Shown in pieces: positions 37,724 to 48,400 of a DNA stretch of 64,000 nucleotides; positions within the stretch are counted from its first letter, which is position 1; every line of letters starts with the position of its first letter. Source of the DNA: CAVZBT01 sp963773605. Its GTDB lineage: Bacteria > Acidobacteriota > UBA6911. The DNA is taken from assembly GCA_963773605.1 (NCBI GenBank), contig CAVZBT010000013.1:62001-126000 (forward strand). The letters run 5' to 3'. A program made the position numbers and the translations under genes. The notes under the pieces were generated by a model. That model searched no databases. It had not been told where the DNA came from and saw nothing but the letters and a program-made list of their open reading frames with translations.

Positions 37724-38834
37724 TCAGGCGGTCTTCGGCCGTCTGTAGAACGGAGTCGCGACCACCCGGGCCTTGACCGGCTTGCTGCGAACGACAACGT
37801 CGAACTCCGTTCCGAGCGCGGTGCGGCCGGTCGGGAGATAGGTGAGCCCGATGTTTTTCTGCAGGAATGGCGCCGGGCTGCCGCTCGTTACGGCGCCAAC
37901 CGGCCGGCCGTCCAGGATCGACCGGGTACTGATCGCGGGCGATGCCCCGGTCGATCATCTCGAATCCGACCAGCAGTCGCGGCACGCCCGTGCGACTCTG
38001 TTGCAGGAGGACGTCGCGGCCGATGAAATCGCCCTTGTCGAGCTTGCAGATCCAGGCGAGGTCCGCCTCCAGGACCGTGGTCGTGTCGTCGATGTCGTTG
38101 CCGTAGAGCGCCATTTTGGCTTCGAGCCTCAGCGTGTTGCGCGCTGCGAGCCCCGCAGGCTGAATCCCGTAACGGCGCGCCCGCTTCCATGATCCGGGTC
38201 CAGACCCCAGGGGCTTTCTCGGGGCTGAGGTAAATCTCGAACCCGTCCTCGCCGGTGTAGCCGGTGCGCGACACGATCGCGTCGATTCCCGCGAACTTCC
38301 CCTCCGCAAACCAGTAGTACTTCATCGCCGCAAGGTTGATGCCGGTTAACGGCTGAAGGATCTCCGACCGAGCGCGGACCCTGGATCGCCAGCTGGCTGA
38401 ATTCTTCGCTGCGGAACAGGACCTCGGTGCCCGGTTCCGCATGATCCCGGATCCACTCGAAGTCCTTCTCCTGGTTCGAGGAGTTCACGCACAGGAAGAA
38501 ATGCCCGCGGCCCATCCGGTAGACGAGGATGTCGTCGACGAAGGTTCCCTTCGGCGTCGTCAGGGCGGAGTAGTGGCACTGGCCGATCGCAAGCCGCCGG
38601 ACGTCGTTGCTCGTGACCTTCTGAATCGTCTCCTCGGCGCTCGAACCTTTCAGTTCGATCTCGCCCATGTGGCTGACGTCGAATATCCCTGCGCGGGTGC
38701 GGACGGCTATATGCTCCTGCATCGGGCCCGCGTATTGGACCGGCATATCCCATCCGGCAAAGTCCACCATGCGCGCGCCAAGTTCCCGATGGATCGAGTT
38801 CAGAGGCGTTTTCTTGAGTTCCGGATGAGTTCAC
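37724..38834 (-). CDS. gcvT: aminomethyltransferase GcvT, several frameshifts
   Basis: The T-protein of glycine cleavage (about 370 aa), which transfers the methylene group to tetrahydrofolate and releases ammonia. Conserved blocks appear in order but in changing frames: KTPLNSIHRELGAR, MVDFAGWDMPVQYAGPM, GIFDVSHMGEIELKG, SRTGYTGEDGFEIYLSPE, GLAARNTLRLEAKMALYGND, GDFIGRDVLLQQ, and the final VRSKPVKARVVATPFYRRP ending at the TGA at 37724. Breaks lie near 38810 (AAAA run at the N terminus), 38370, 38180 and 37900. The first is uncertain: the only start for the N-terminal frame is a GTG at 38834 with a weak ribosome site, and the ATG at 38770 would omit conserved residues. Followed by gcvH. Confidence 0.88.
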
Positions 38835-39044
38835 TGGGAGAGTTCCTTAATGAAAATCCTGAAGGCGTTTGGAATCTAACATTCCACGCTCTGTGGAGTC
38901 AAGCGCATTTCCTCCTTGCTAGTCTTTGATAACAAATGGGTTAGCAATGACGGAGCGGCCGGCCAGTGACCGGGCGCAAAGTCTCCTGCGCCGCTGCGAT
39001 ATGCTAACATTTATCAGACCCCCCGACTGCGATCCGGAACGCCT

Positions 39045-40717
39045 ATGAAGGGGATGTTGTGCAAAACCGAGAATCTCGCCGAGAAACTGGATTTCCAGAT
39101 CCAGGCTGTCGCAGCTCTCAAGGCCGAGATTTTCGGTACCGACAAGAAGCCAAGGACCAAATACATCCAGGACTTCACAGCGGAGTTCGCTGCCTTCGAG
39201 CGCGTCGCGTCATATCGGGAGTTGCTCGATTCGGTCCGCGCGACCCGGATCGTGTTCATAGGCGATTACCACGCCGTCCGTGAATGCCAGGAGTTCCAGG
39301 CCCGGCTGCTGGAGGACCTCAGCGATCGCCCCGTCGTGGTCGCGCTGGAGACTTTCTATGGATGTCAGCAGCGCGCGCTCGACGACTGGATGGCTCGGCA
39401 GGATCGAGGACGACCGATTTCTCCGGCGCGTGCGCTACGACCTCGAATGGGGCTACGATTGGGCTGCTTATCGCCGGATACTGGAAGTAGCGCGCGAGCA
39501 CGCCATCCCCGTGTTCGGCGTCGATTGCTCCCCGCGGAACGACTTGCGGTTGATTCACAAGCGGGATGCGGCGGTCGCCGCAAAAATCGTGGACCTGTTG
39601 CACCGCTACCCGCGCCACACCGTGGTGGTCTGCTTCGGGGAGTCGCATCTGGCGAGCAACCACCTTCCCGGGAAGATTGCCGCGCTGCTCGGGGGCGAGA
39701 TGCCTCCGAGCGTCACGATCCTGCAGAACCTGGACGAGATCTACTGGAAGGCCGCGTGCGACGGTTTCGAGAACGAGCAGGTGGTCCGGATACGCAAGTC
39801 CATCTACTGCGTGTTCAACGCGACGCCCTTCGAAAAATACGAAGCCTACCGGCGCCAGCTGGAGATCTGGCATGCGCAAGACCAGGACGAGCAGAGGCTC
39901 GACCTCACCTCCACGGTCTACAACCTGATCAATATCGTCGTCGACTTTGTCGGCGTCGACAAATACTCCCATTGCCTGACAAGGCGAGGGGAACTGCATC
40001 GAGTTCCTCATCGACGGATACCCGGAAGTGTACTCCTTCGAAGAGTTCGAGGATTTCGAGGCGCTCCTGCGCGGCAGCGGTATAAGCGAGGATCAGGTCG
40101 GGGGCATCCTGAGCCGGACGATGGCAAGCGGGAGCTGCTACGTTCCGCGCGTGAACGCCATTTTCATCGGACAATTCAACCTCACCCACGGGGCGGAGGA
40201 GGCGGCGCACTTCGTCAATTTTGCTCTCAAAGATCAGAGGTTCGGGGATTACCGCAGGGTGCCGCTGAACTCCGCCGACGAGTTCTACCTCGCAACCTTG
40301 GAGGAGGCGCTCGGATATGTCGGTTCCAAGCTGATCGACCCGCGGCGCAACCACCTGGTCCAGAGTGCGGTTCTCAACGGGCGACCCGGTGAGGCCGAGT
40401 ATGAGGAAATCACGGCAGAACAGATGCTCCAGGCTCGACGGTTCGTGATTGCGCACAAGAAGATGGAGCGCGGGTACGCCACCCTGAAGAAAGTTCCCCG
40501 GCTAATCACAGAGGGACTTCGCTGCGAGGGCCCCATGTTCACGGTCCTCACCCACGAACTCGGCTACCTGCTCGGTGAGCAACTCTACCGCGGCTACCTG
40601 TCCGGCGCGTTCTCGCGCCGTGAGATCGGGCGGCTGTTCAAGGTGCGTTTCGAGGAGTGCCGCCCGCCCGCGGCCGCCTATCTCGATCTCGCCGGGCGGT
40701 GCGGTCCCCTGGACTAG
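39045..40717 (+). CDS. ChaN-like haem-binding-domain protein (two frameshifts)
   Basis: A protein of about 557 aa with the Cofac_haem_bdg_2/ChaN-type fold. Typical segments are IVFIGDYHAVRECQEFQARLLEDL and CFGESHLASNHLPGKI, where the E/D-x-H pairs are the family's haem or catalytic residues, and VVVALETFYGCQQRALDDWM between them. The C-terminal 200 residues (LEEALGYVGSKLIDP ... LTHELGYLLGEQLYRGYL) are an extra domain I do not recognise. There is no signal peptide or lipobox, unlike Campylobacter ChaN, so it is predicted cytoplasmic. Frames change near 39405 and near 39995. An ATATGCTAACATT element precedes the start by 33 bp. Confidence 0.75.
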
Positions 40718-40831
40718 CCGGGTGCGGACTCTTGGGGTATGGCCGATGCGTAGTATCTGTCGTGACCGGAATCGGCATCAGGTTTGGGAACATCCGACCC
40801 GACGCGGAGTATAAACCGCGAAGGGATGAGT

Positions 40832-43240
40832 ATGCTTTACGGTCTTTTTCTGGCGCTGGCACTTTCTGCCGGCGCCGGCTCCGAGACATCGTCGCCGCCC
40901 CTTGTGCGCCGGGTTGAGGTCGACGGGAATCGCCGGTTTCCCACGCCTGGCATCCTCCGGATAATTTCGAGCGCACCAGGGAAGCCCTACGACGACGCTG
41001 CGGCCGGCGCAGACTTGCGCAAGCTGCACGCCACGGGTTTCTTCCAGGACGTTTCCGTGACCAGCCAGCCGTCGGAGGACGGGGGGGTGGACGTATTTGT
41101 CCACTTGGTCGAGTATCCGTACATCTCCGAATTTGTCATTACCGGCATAGGGCCTGGGCTCGAGCAGCGCGTCCGGGACGTGTTGCGCAAAGAAAAGCTC
41201 GCACTCCGTCCGGCCTCGCCGTACAGTCCCGCCCGCTCGAGCAAGGCCGCGGCCCTCGTGCGGAATCTACTGAGGGCACAGCGGTACCCGCTGGCGGAAG
41301 TGACCGTCGAGCCCGAACCGGCAGGCCACCTGGTCCGGGCCAACATGCGCGTCCGGACAGGTCCGCACTTGAAAGTCGGGCGAGTGGAGTTTGGCGGTAA
41401 TTCCAATGTCAAAGCGGGGGAACTCCTCGCCCAGATGAAGCACACGCGCTCCGGCAGCATCTGGGCGTTTGGGTCCGATGCCGGGCGCTATCTCCCGGAG
41501 GAACTCGCGGCCGATCTGGAGTCGATCCGGCGGCTCTACCAGTCGCGAGGTTTTGCGACGGCGCATGTCGGCCCGCCCGAGATCGTTGCCCAGAATACCG
41601 GATCCCACATGCCGCTACTGGGGCGCATGCCGGAGTTGCGGATACGTATTCCGGTTGTTGAAGGTCCGCAGTTCACGCTGGCTGCCGTTTCTGTAGCGAG
41701 CGACGGCAAGCCTGCGTCGGAGCGGGCTCGCCGACCTTGCGCGCCAGATTCGCGTGCCGTGCCGTTACGACCTGTCTGCGCTCGAATCGGTCAAGACGGC
41801 AATCAGCCGGGAACTCGGACACGCGGGCTACGCCATGGCGGACGTCCGGCTCGAGCAGTTTTTTGACGAAGGTGCGCGGTCCGTGCGCGCGGCGTACCGG
41901 GTGAGCGCGGGACAGCCTGCGGTGGTCGGGCGCATACGGTTCGAAGGGAACGGAAAAATTCCCGACAAGTTTCTCCGTCGCGAACTGCGCACGAAGGAAG
42001 GGGACGTATTCGACTCGTCCCGTCTGGACGAAAGCCTCGCGCGGCTGAACCGGAGCAATCTCGTCCGAGACATCGCGCGTACGGACGTCGCCCTCGAAAT
42101 GGACGAGGATCGGCAGGAACTTGATATCACGTTCAAGGTGAAAGAAAACGAACTCCACGGCATTTATGGCACCGGGGGACTTGCAGGGGGCGGCTACCTT
42201 GGTCTCGTGTACTCGTTCTTCAACTTGTTCGGCATAGGGGAGCGGATCTCGATGGAGCTGGACGGCGGGGCGGCCCAATCCAACCTGCTGCTCAGCCTCG
42301 TGGGCAATCACTTTCTCGGCTCGCCGTTCACGATCGCATTGTCCGCCTTCCACCGCTACACAAGTCTTAACGTGAGCAACATTGTTCCCGACACGCAAGA
42401 CATGGTGGGGGTATTCCGCCGCCGGTCGACCGGCGTGGGGCTCTCCGGTGCGTACCCTCTCACGCACCAAGATGCAGCTTGGCCTGGGATACCAGTTTGC
42501 GCGGGACGAACTTACGGGTGCCGAGGCCGCCACATCTGCCGTGAGACGGTCCGAGGTGACGCCTTCGCTGGTGTTCGATTCTACGCGCGATTCGGGGCCG
42601 GCCACGCGCGGATACCGGGTCGCCTTCGCCCGGACGTGGTCGGGCCCAGTACTGTTGAACCGCATCGAGTCGGGGCGTGAGGCATTTGGGTTCTCCAGCT
42701 TCAATGGAGATCCGTTGACCTCGGGGAGGAATTCGTTCGCTTTCCAGCTCCAGGGCGGGTGGGCGCACTCCGGCGCCAAAGCTCTGGCGCCCGACCTGCG
42801 CTATTACCCGGGAACGGAAGTGGCGCGCGGTTTTTCGCGCGGAGGGCTGAGTGCCTGGGGCATGGCCGAGGGGGCCACGGGCGCCTCCGATCTCCGGGTG
42901 CTCGGCGCGGACGCCATGCTGGGATTGTCCGCCGAGTACCGGGTGCCGTTGAGCGGACCGCTCAGCGGCACGGCCTTCTTCGACCTGGCCTGGACCCGGC
43001 TGAGCGCCCGCAACGGCAGCTCGCTTGCCGGGGCGCGAGCCGGCTAGCCAGCACCAGCGGCGTCCTCCGCGCTTCGACCGGGGGCGAGTTGCGGCTGCAG
43101 CTCCCGTCATCCGGCAGCCTGCGCGCCTGATCTTCGCCTGGAATCCGCTTCGGCTGGACGCCCTGGTGAGCGGGGCTTCGCCGTTTCGGGTCGCCGACCC
43201 GCGCGGCGCCATCCGATTCGCACTCGGCGACATCTTCTGA
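40832..43240 (+). CDS. Omp85-family outer membrane assembly protein with five POTRA domains (frameshifted)
   Basis: About 800 aa; a BamA/TamA-type outer membrane protein that inserts beta-barrels. A signal peptide (MLYGLFLALALSAGAGS) precedes five POTRA repeats of about 75-100 residues, recognised by openings such as VRRVEVDGNRRFPTPGILR, EFVITGIGPGLEQRVRDVL, KVGRVEFGGNSNVKAGELL and VVGRIRFEGNGKIPDKFLRREL. The barrel begins near KENELHGIYGTGGLAGGGYLG; the motif around RYYPGTEVARGFSRGG and the final PRGAIRFALGDIF are typical of the barrel's last strands. Frames change near 41720, 42470 and 43040. The AAGGG six bases before the ATG at 40832 supports this start. Its relationship to BamA versus TamA is not settled. 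Confidence 0.85.
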
Positions 43241-43259
43241 AGCCGGGCCCGCTGCGACC

Positions 43260-43784
43260 TCACTTTGCGAGTCTGGAAGTCGGCTGAGAGCTCTGGTCGT
43301 TCCCCACATCATGACGAAAGTGCCTCCCTCGGGCGCCTCCTTGAGTTCGATTGTGAACGTCTTCGACCGCACTCGGGGCCGCTTCCTTCTTCAGCGGGAT
43401 CCTGCCGACATCCTTTGCCGGATTGTGTTCGGTTCCCCATTGCCCGGTCTGGGAATTCAACACCAGTTCGAACTTGTCGGAGGCATCCCTGGTCAAGGAA
43501 CAGGCTGTAGCTCCCCTTGCGGACCTTGGTGCCGCCGAAGGTGAGGTCCACGGGGGTGGTCAGGGTCGTCGCCTGGTTCATGCCCATGCGCCAGAAATCG
43601 CCTGGCTTGAGCTGCGAAAGCATGTCGCGCCCCTTCAGGACGGGGCGTCCGTAGTCGACGGTGATGGACCCGGCCCCCGTCTTCAGTTCTGCTTTGCCGC
43701 GGTTGCCCTGGGCAGCCCCAGGGAGGCCAACGATAAAACCAGCAGCATGCACGTGAACAATCCCAGAACTCTCTTGAAGGTCAT
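43260..43784 (-). CDS. DUF2911 family exported protein (frameshifted)
   Basis: A secreted protein of about 175 aa. The ATG at 43784 has GGAGAGAG upstream and opens a clear signal peptide (MTFKRVLGLFTCMLLVLSLA). Family blocks follow in other frames: ITVDYGRPVLKGRDML, PGDFWRMGMNQATTLTTP, GGTKVRKGSYSLFL, ELVLNSQTGQWGTEHNP and FTIELKEAPEGGTFVMMWG. DUF2911 proteins are beta-rich, of unknown role and common in Acidobacteriota and Bacteroidota. At least three indels are needed to make one product; the exact C terminus is uncertain. Confidence 0.75.
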
Positions 43785-43924
43785 ACCGTCTCTCTCCATA
43801 AGAAATTGGTCGTGAAAAGGATATCAGGAGACCGGCAACCTTGCCAGCGTGCGGCCTTTTGACTTTGCCGGTTGGTTCTCGATCGGAATTGTGAGACCTT
43901 TCCCTCTCTCGATTGGAGACCGAC

Positions 43925-45342
43925 GTGTCTTTGCCGGGTTCGCTGTCGAAGCAGCGGCACATTCTTCTCTTCTGGGCTCCCCTGGCGGCGAGCTGGGCGT
44001 TGATGAGCGCGGAGGGGCCGGTGCTCCAGGCCGCGATTGCGCGCCTGCCCGACATGCAGACGCAGCTCGCGGCGTTCGGCATCGTGATGAGCCTTGAGAT
44101 CGCGATCGAGAGCCCGGTGATCATGCTGTCTGGCCACCAGCACGGCGCTGTGCACCAGCGGCTCCAACTACCGGACCGTGCGCTGCTTCATGAACTGGAC
44201 GAACGTGTTCGTGACGATCGTGGCCGTCGCGGTGGCGTTCACGCCGCTTTACCTCTGGATCGTCTTGTCCGTCATGCGCATCCCGCCGCACATCGCGCGG
44301 GCGGCGCATCCGGGCATGCAGATCATGACCCTGTGGTCGGCGGCCATCGGGGTGCGTCGGTTCCTGCAGGGTGTGCTGATCCGCTACGGTCGGACGCGCT
44401 GGATAGGGATCGGGACGGCAGCGCGGCTCGCTCTCGTCGGGCGGAACGGGAATCGGACTTGCGCTGACCACCGCGGCTCCCCGGCGTCCACATCGCCGCC
44501 ATAGCGCTGATGGCGGGGGTCGGGACCGAAGCGCTGTTCATTCGTCGTGGTCTCACGGTCGACCGTGCGTCGCGTGCTCGCGTCGGAAGCGCGGGCCGCA
44601 ACAGGAACGGCTTCGCTTCTGGGATGTCTTCCGCTATCACCTGCCGCTGGCCGCGACGTCGCTGCTCACCCTGATGGCGCAGCCGTTGATTGGCGCGGGT
44701 CTCGCCAGGATGCCACATCCGGAAGAGAACCTGGCCGCGTGGCCGGTGATCTGGGGGCTTCTGTTCCTGTTCCGCAGCGCGGCCTTCGCTCTGCCGGAGG
44801 CCGTGATCGCGCTGGCGGCCGATCGGCGCCTGTTCGAGCCGGTTCGTGTCTTCTGCCGGCGGATAGGCGTCGCGTCCACGGCGGCGATGGCGGTTTTGGC
44901 CGCGACGCCTCTGCTCGGCCTCTACCTGCGCTACGTCGCCGGCATCCCGGAGCATCTCGCGCGCTTCGTCCTCCCTGGCACGCTCCTGGCGGTCGTGATC
45001 CCGTACATCAATTCGATTCACAGCTGGTTCCGTGGCCTGCTGATGTACTCGCGCAGGACGCGAGTCATCTATTGGGGGATGGGACTGAACCTGTCGATCA
45101 CGGCTGCGCTCGTCTTTGCCGGGGTGGTGCTGCGCACCCCGGGGGCGGAAACGGCGATCGTCGCACTTACGCTTGCGCTCGTGACGGAGGTTTACTATCT
45201 GAGGCGTCAGTCGGACAAACACCTGGACCCCGGCTCTGGGGCAAACCGCGGTGCCGCGGGGCGGCACGGACCGGGATTGATCAGAACTGGAACCTTTCGC
45301 GGAACTGCATCTGTTTCGGATTCATCTTCACGAACAGGTTGA
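43925..45342 (+). CDS. multipass membrane transporter, MATE/ANKH-like (frameshifted)
   Basis: About 470 aa with ten or more hydrophobic helices. Segments such as ALMSAEGPVLQAAIARLPDM, GIVMSLEIAIESPVIML, MNWTNVFVTIVAVAVAFTPL, HPGMQIMTLWSAAIGVRRFL and INSIHSWFRGLLMYSRRTR suggest the MOP flippase fold and bring to mind progressive-ankylosis (ANKH)-type proteins, but the assignment is tentative. The start GTG at 43925 has GGAG at good spacing. Frames change near 44130, 44450 and 44610. The 3' end, in a frame that lacks a conserved stop, overlaps the next minus-strand gene by about 60 bp, so the true end may be earlier. Confidence 0.6.
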
Positions 45343-46045
45343 ACGTCTGTTGTTTCCGCTTGGTCTCGAAAGTGATCTGGCTGGTCAGGGTGATGTCTTT
45401 TTCCTCGCCGGTAAAGAGCCGTTCGCCGTTTTCGCTGAACCGTGGAAAAATGAATGCGGGATAGGCCCGTCGCGCGTCCGGGGCCCAGTAGTCCAAGAGG
45501 CGAATCGGTGCGTTGTTTTTCGACGTGTGCAGGTAGGTGTTCGTGCGGAACGTGTCCAGGGTCGCGTGCGTGAAGTAACTTCGCACATCGTACAGGCTGG
45601 AATCTCCCGCGGGTACCGACCGGTACCCCACCTGGACAATGACCGTCTTTTCGGGCGGCGCCTCGGCCAGCTTCGCGATCTGGGCGATTGATGGCCTCGC
45701 TATCGGCGGGCCTCTGCAGCGTCTGCAGGCGCCAGATCGCAAGCTTGACGGGCAGCGGCGGACAGCATACGGAACTCAAATGTGATCGACGGATTCGCCT
45801 TCCCCGAAGGTCGGTCCCGGCGCCGCGGCCGTGGTCCTTTCATTGGTCGGGAAGCTGCTGTTGTCGACGAAGACGTTGGTCACGATCCTGAAGGTGGAGG
45901 GGTAAGCCCAGGGAGACTTGGTCAGCAGTTCCTCGCATTCACGTGCGGTCCAGGTCTTGATAGTCGCGCGTTTCCCAGAACTTCGCCGCGAACGCGTTAG
46001 CCGCAAAAACGGCCAGGATCAAAATCCCACAATCAAGGTTTTCAT
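45281..46045 (-). CDS. exported protein of unknown function (frameshifted)
   Basis: About 255 aa. The ATG at 46045 has GGAGGGGG upstream and opens a signal peptide (MKTLIVG, then ILAVFAANAFAAKFW in the next frame). Later blocks are TWTARECEELLTKSPWAYPS, IVTNVFVDNSSFPTNE, VIVQVGYRSVPAGDSSLYDV, LLDYWAPDARRAYPAFIFPRFSENG and EEKDITLTSQITFETKRKQQ, ending at 45281. The repeated frame changes (near 46010, 45975 and 45740) match neighbouring genes. I do not recognise the family; the Trp and Cys-containing start of the mature part seems characteristic. Confidence 0.6.
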
Positions 46046-46170
46046 GCAGAAGCCCCCTCCGTCAGTCTAGCAGCACCGCGTAATTCCCGTGCCGTATTTG
46101 TTGCGGGGCGGAGCCTGGCTTTCGGGCGTACCGGAACCGAAGTGCGCCAGGGCACAAACCGCGTCGAGTT

Positions 46171-46587
46171 TTAGTGGTATAGCATCAGGTATACGATGAC
46201 TCCGGTGACCGAGACGTAGATCCAGAGTGGGAAGGTCCAGCGGGCCACGCTGCGGTGCTGCGCCGAACCGCTTGCCGGAGGGCGAACCGCAGGGTGATCG
46301 CGACCAGCGGCACGATGAGGGCGGCCAGCACCGTGTGGGAGAGTAGTATCGTGAAATACACGGGACGTATCCAGCCCTGTCCCTGGAACCGTACCGAGCC
46401 GGCGTGCGCGTGGTATACGAGGTAGCTGACCAGGAAGGCGGTGGAGCAGCCGAGTCCCGCGAGCATGAACCGGCGGTGCCTGTTGATTTTTCTGCGGCGG
46501 ATCGAAAGGTATCCGAGCAGCAGGAGCAGCGCACTCGACGCGTTGAGGATCGCGTTGAGATGAGGCAGATAGGAGTATGAGCGTCAT
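46171..46587 (-). CDS. DUF420 family membrane protein (frameshifted)
   Basis: A 138-aa four-helix inner membrane protein of the DUF420 family, which is found near cytochrome oxidase (cox/cta) genes. The order is N-terminal YLPHLNAILNASSALLLLLG, then INRHRRFMLAG, FLVSYLVYHAHAGSVRFQGQ, GWIRPVYFTILLSHTVLAAL and the terminal FPLWIYVSVTGVIVYLMLYH. The start at 46587 has AGGAG six bases upstream. Two indels (near 46550 and 46270) are needed. The His residues in HRR, YHAH and LLSHT are conserved in the family. It may have a role in haem-copper oxidase assembly, which fits CtaA/CtaB nearby. Confidence 0.8.
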   Translation of the reverse strand: MTLILLSASSQRDPQRVECAAPAARIPFDPPQKNQQAPPVHARGTRLLHRLPGQLPRIPRARRLGTVPGTGLDTSRVFHDTTLPHGAGRPHRAAGRDHPAVRPPASGSAQHRSVARWTFPLWIYVSVTGVIVYLMLYH

Positions 46588-46686
46588 GACGTCTCCTGCG
46601 CCGTGCCTGGGCCGGGCGGAAATGAAACTTGCCTGCTGTACATTTCATCTACGTCATGTAGTCTCTAGACTAAAGGAGAACTGTCG

Positions 46687-47599
46687 ATGTCTCGAGCCCA
46701 TTACGTTCTGTTTGTACTGTTGCTTGCCACGGCCGCCTGCAGCAGGGCGCCCCGGAAGAGCAGAAAGCCGCTGAGCAGCAGCACCCGCCGCGCCGCAGCC
46801 GCAGGCCCCGTCTGCCGAAACTCCCGCAACTCAGCCGGAAGCTGCGCCGGTCGCGCGAGCCCCCCGCGGCCCAGCCCGCCCGAGAAGGCGGCAGCCGGCC
46901 GACGACGTCGCGCCAGCCCGCAAGGAAGGACTGCCCGATCGGCCGATCGCTCGTCGCCCATCTCGCGCTCCGAGGAATCTCAGCCGGGGCGCAGTGCCGG
47001 CGAGGCACCGGCTGACGCTGTCGTGCCGCCGACTCGCGAGTCCGGAGCGCCGGTGCCAATGTGCTCCTGAACCGCCCAGGCCGCGGGTCGCGGTCCTCGC
47101 AGCCGGGACCAAACTGGACGTCCGGCTGACGGAAGCGCTGAGCTCGGATGTTAACAAATCCGGCGACAAATTCGAGGCAACACTGGACAGCGACCTCGAG
47201 GCCGACGGTCAGGTGATCGCGCCGCGCGGTAGCGTCGTCATCGGCAAGATCGTCCGCGCCGACCAGGGCGGCAGGGTGGAAGGGAAGGCCGGCATGTCGC
47301 TGACCGTCACCGAGATACGCACGAAGGCGACCGCCTACCCGGTGCGCACGAACACGCTCTCGTTCACCGCGGAAAGCTCCAAGAAGCAGGACGCGACGAA
47401 GATCGGCGCGGGTGCGGCGATCGGGGCCGTCATCGGTGCAATCGCCGGCGGAGGCAAGGGTGCGGCCATCGGGGCAGGCGTCGGCGGGGGGGCCGGTACC
47501 GGTGCCGTCCTGGCCACGCGCGGCAAGGCCATCAAATTTCCCTCCGAGCACCAGTTCACTTTCGAGCTGCAGCAGGACCTTCAGATCAAGTTGCAGTAG
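46687..47599 (+). CDS. lipoprotein with Pro/Ala-rich linker and glycine-zipper domain (frameshifted)
   Basis: About 300 aa. AAGGAG precedes the ATG. The N terminus MSRAHYVLFVLLLATAAC looks like a lipoprotein signal with Cys18 as the modified residue. A linker rich in Pro, Ala and Gln follows, but it is broken by frame changes in the first 300 bp. The C-terminal domain (from VLAAGTKLDVRLTEALSSDV) is intact and contains a glycine zipper of alternating Gly/Ala (GAGAAIGAVIGAIAGGGKGA), a membrane-inserting or oligomerising motif. The stop is 2 bp from the convergent ABC permease stop. Function unknown. Confidence 0.7.
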
Positions 47600-47601
47600 C
47601 G

Positions 47602-48381
47602 TCAACGCCATCTCGTTCGGGCCGCGACAACCGTCGTGGCCCCGAACGCGGCCAAACCGAACACGATGCTGACCCCGATGCATGTGCCGAGCGAGGGCAC
47701 GCCGACGGTGGTTTGCGCCTGTCCCAGATACAGGATGCGCCGGATTGCTCCGACCCCGTACGTCAGCGGGTTGGCGGCAATCAGCACGCGGATCCAGACA
47801 GGCGCGCCGGAAGCGGGGAAAAACGACCCCGACAGCAGCCACATCGGGATCAGCAGCAGGTTCATGATCGCGTGAAACCCCTGCGTGGAATCCATGCGCC
47901 AGGCGATCATGAACCCTACCGCTGTCAGGGCGAACCCCACGATGAAAAGTGCGCCCGCCGCGCTGAGGAACTTCCCGACGGTCAAACTGATTCCCACGAA
48001 CGGAGCGAGCAGCAGGAAGAGCAGGGCCTGCATCAGCGCCAGGGTCGTGCCACCCAGGATCTTTCCCAAAGTGATCGCGGCGCGGGATACGGGCGCGACC
48101 AGCACCGATTGCAGGAACCCCGCCTGCCGGTCCTCGATGATCGAGATCGTCGAAAAGATAGACGTGAAGAGCAGGATGAGGGCCAGGGTTCCGGGGAACG
48201 AGTATTCGAGATAGTGCTCGCCGCCGAGGGTGCTCGATCGGAAGGAGCTGCCGAGGCCGGACCCGATGATCAGCCAGAAAACCAGCGGCGTGCCGAGCGC
48301 GCCCACGATCCGGTGACGTTGGCGCAGGAAACGGACGACCTCGCGCCACCAAAGCGTGCCGGCCGGCAACAATAGGTTCAT
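47602..48381 (-). CDS. ABC-2 type transporter permease
   Basis: A 259-aa ABC-2 permease with six hydrophobic helices: GTPLVFWLIIGSGLGSSF, GTLALILLFTSIFSTISII, ALMQALLFLLLAPFVGISL, GALFIVGFALTAVGFMIAW, NLLLIPMWLLSGSFF and the last GVSIVFGLAAFGATTVV. It pairs with the ATPase encoded 19 bp upstream to form an exporter of the CcmB/NodJ/DrrB type. Given the CtaA-CtaB context it may export a haem- or copper-related substrate, but drug or lipid export is just as possible. The start ATG at 48381 is preceded by GAGGGGAG. Confidence 0.88.
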   Translation of the reverse strand: MNLLLPAGTLWWREVVRFLRQRHRIVGALGTPLVFWLIIGSGLGSSFRSSTLGGEHYLEYSFPGTLALILLFTSIFSTISIIEDRQAGFLQSVLVAPVSRAAITLGKILGGTTLALMQALLFLLLAPFVGISLTVGKFLSAAGALFIVGFALTAVGFMIAWRMDSTQGFHAIMNLLLIPMWLLSGSFFPASGAPVWIRVLIAANPLTYGVGAIRRILYLGQAQTTVGVPSLGTCIGVSIVFGLAAFGATTVVAARTRWR

Positions 48382-48400
48382 ACTCCCCTCGATAACGGCT

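Noticed and set aside
38835..39044. Possible glycine riboswitch or leader peptide upstream of gcvT
   Set aside because: The conserved riboswitch core elements were not found. A nine-codon frame (MRLTPQSVEC, ATG at 38908) follows AAGGAGG but is too close to it (2 bp), and nothing else supports it.
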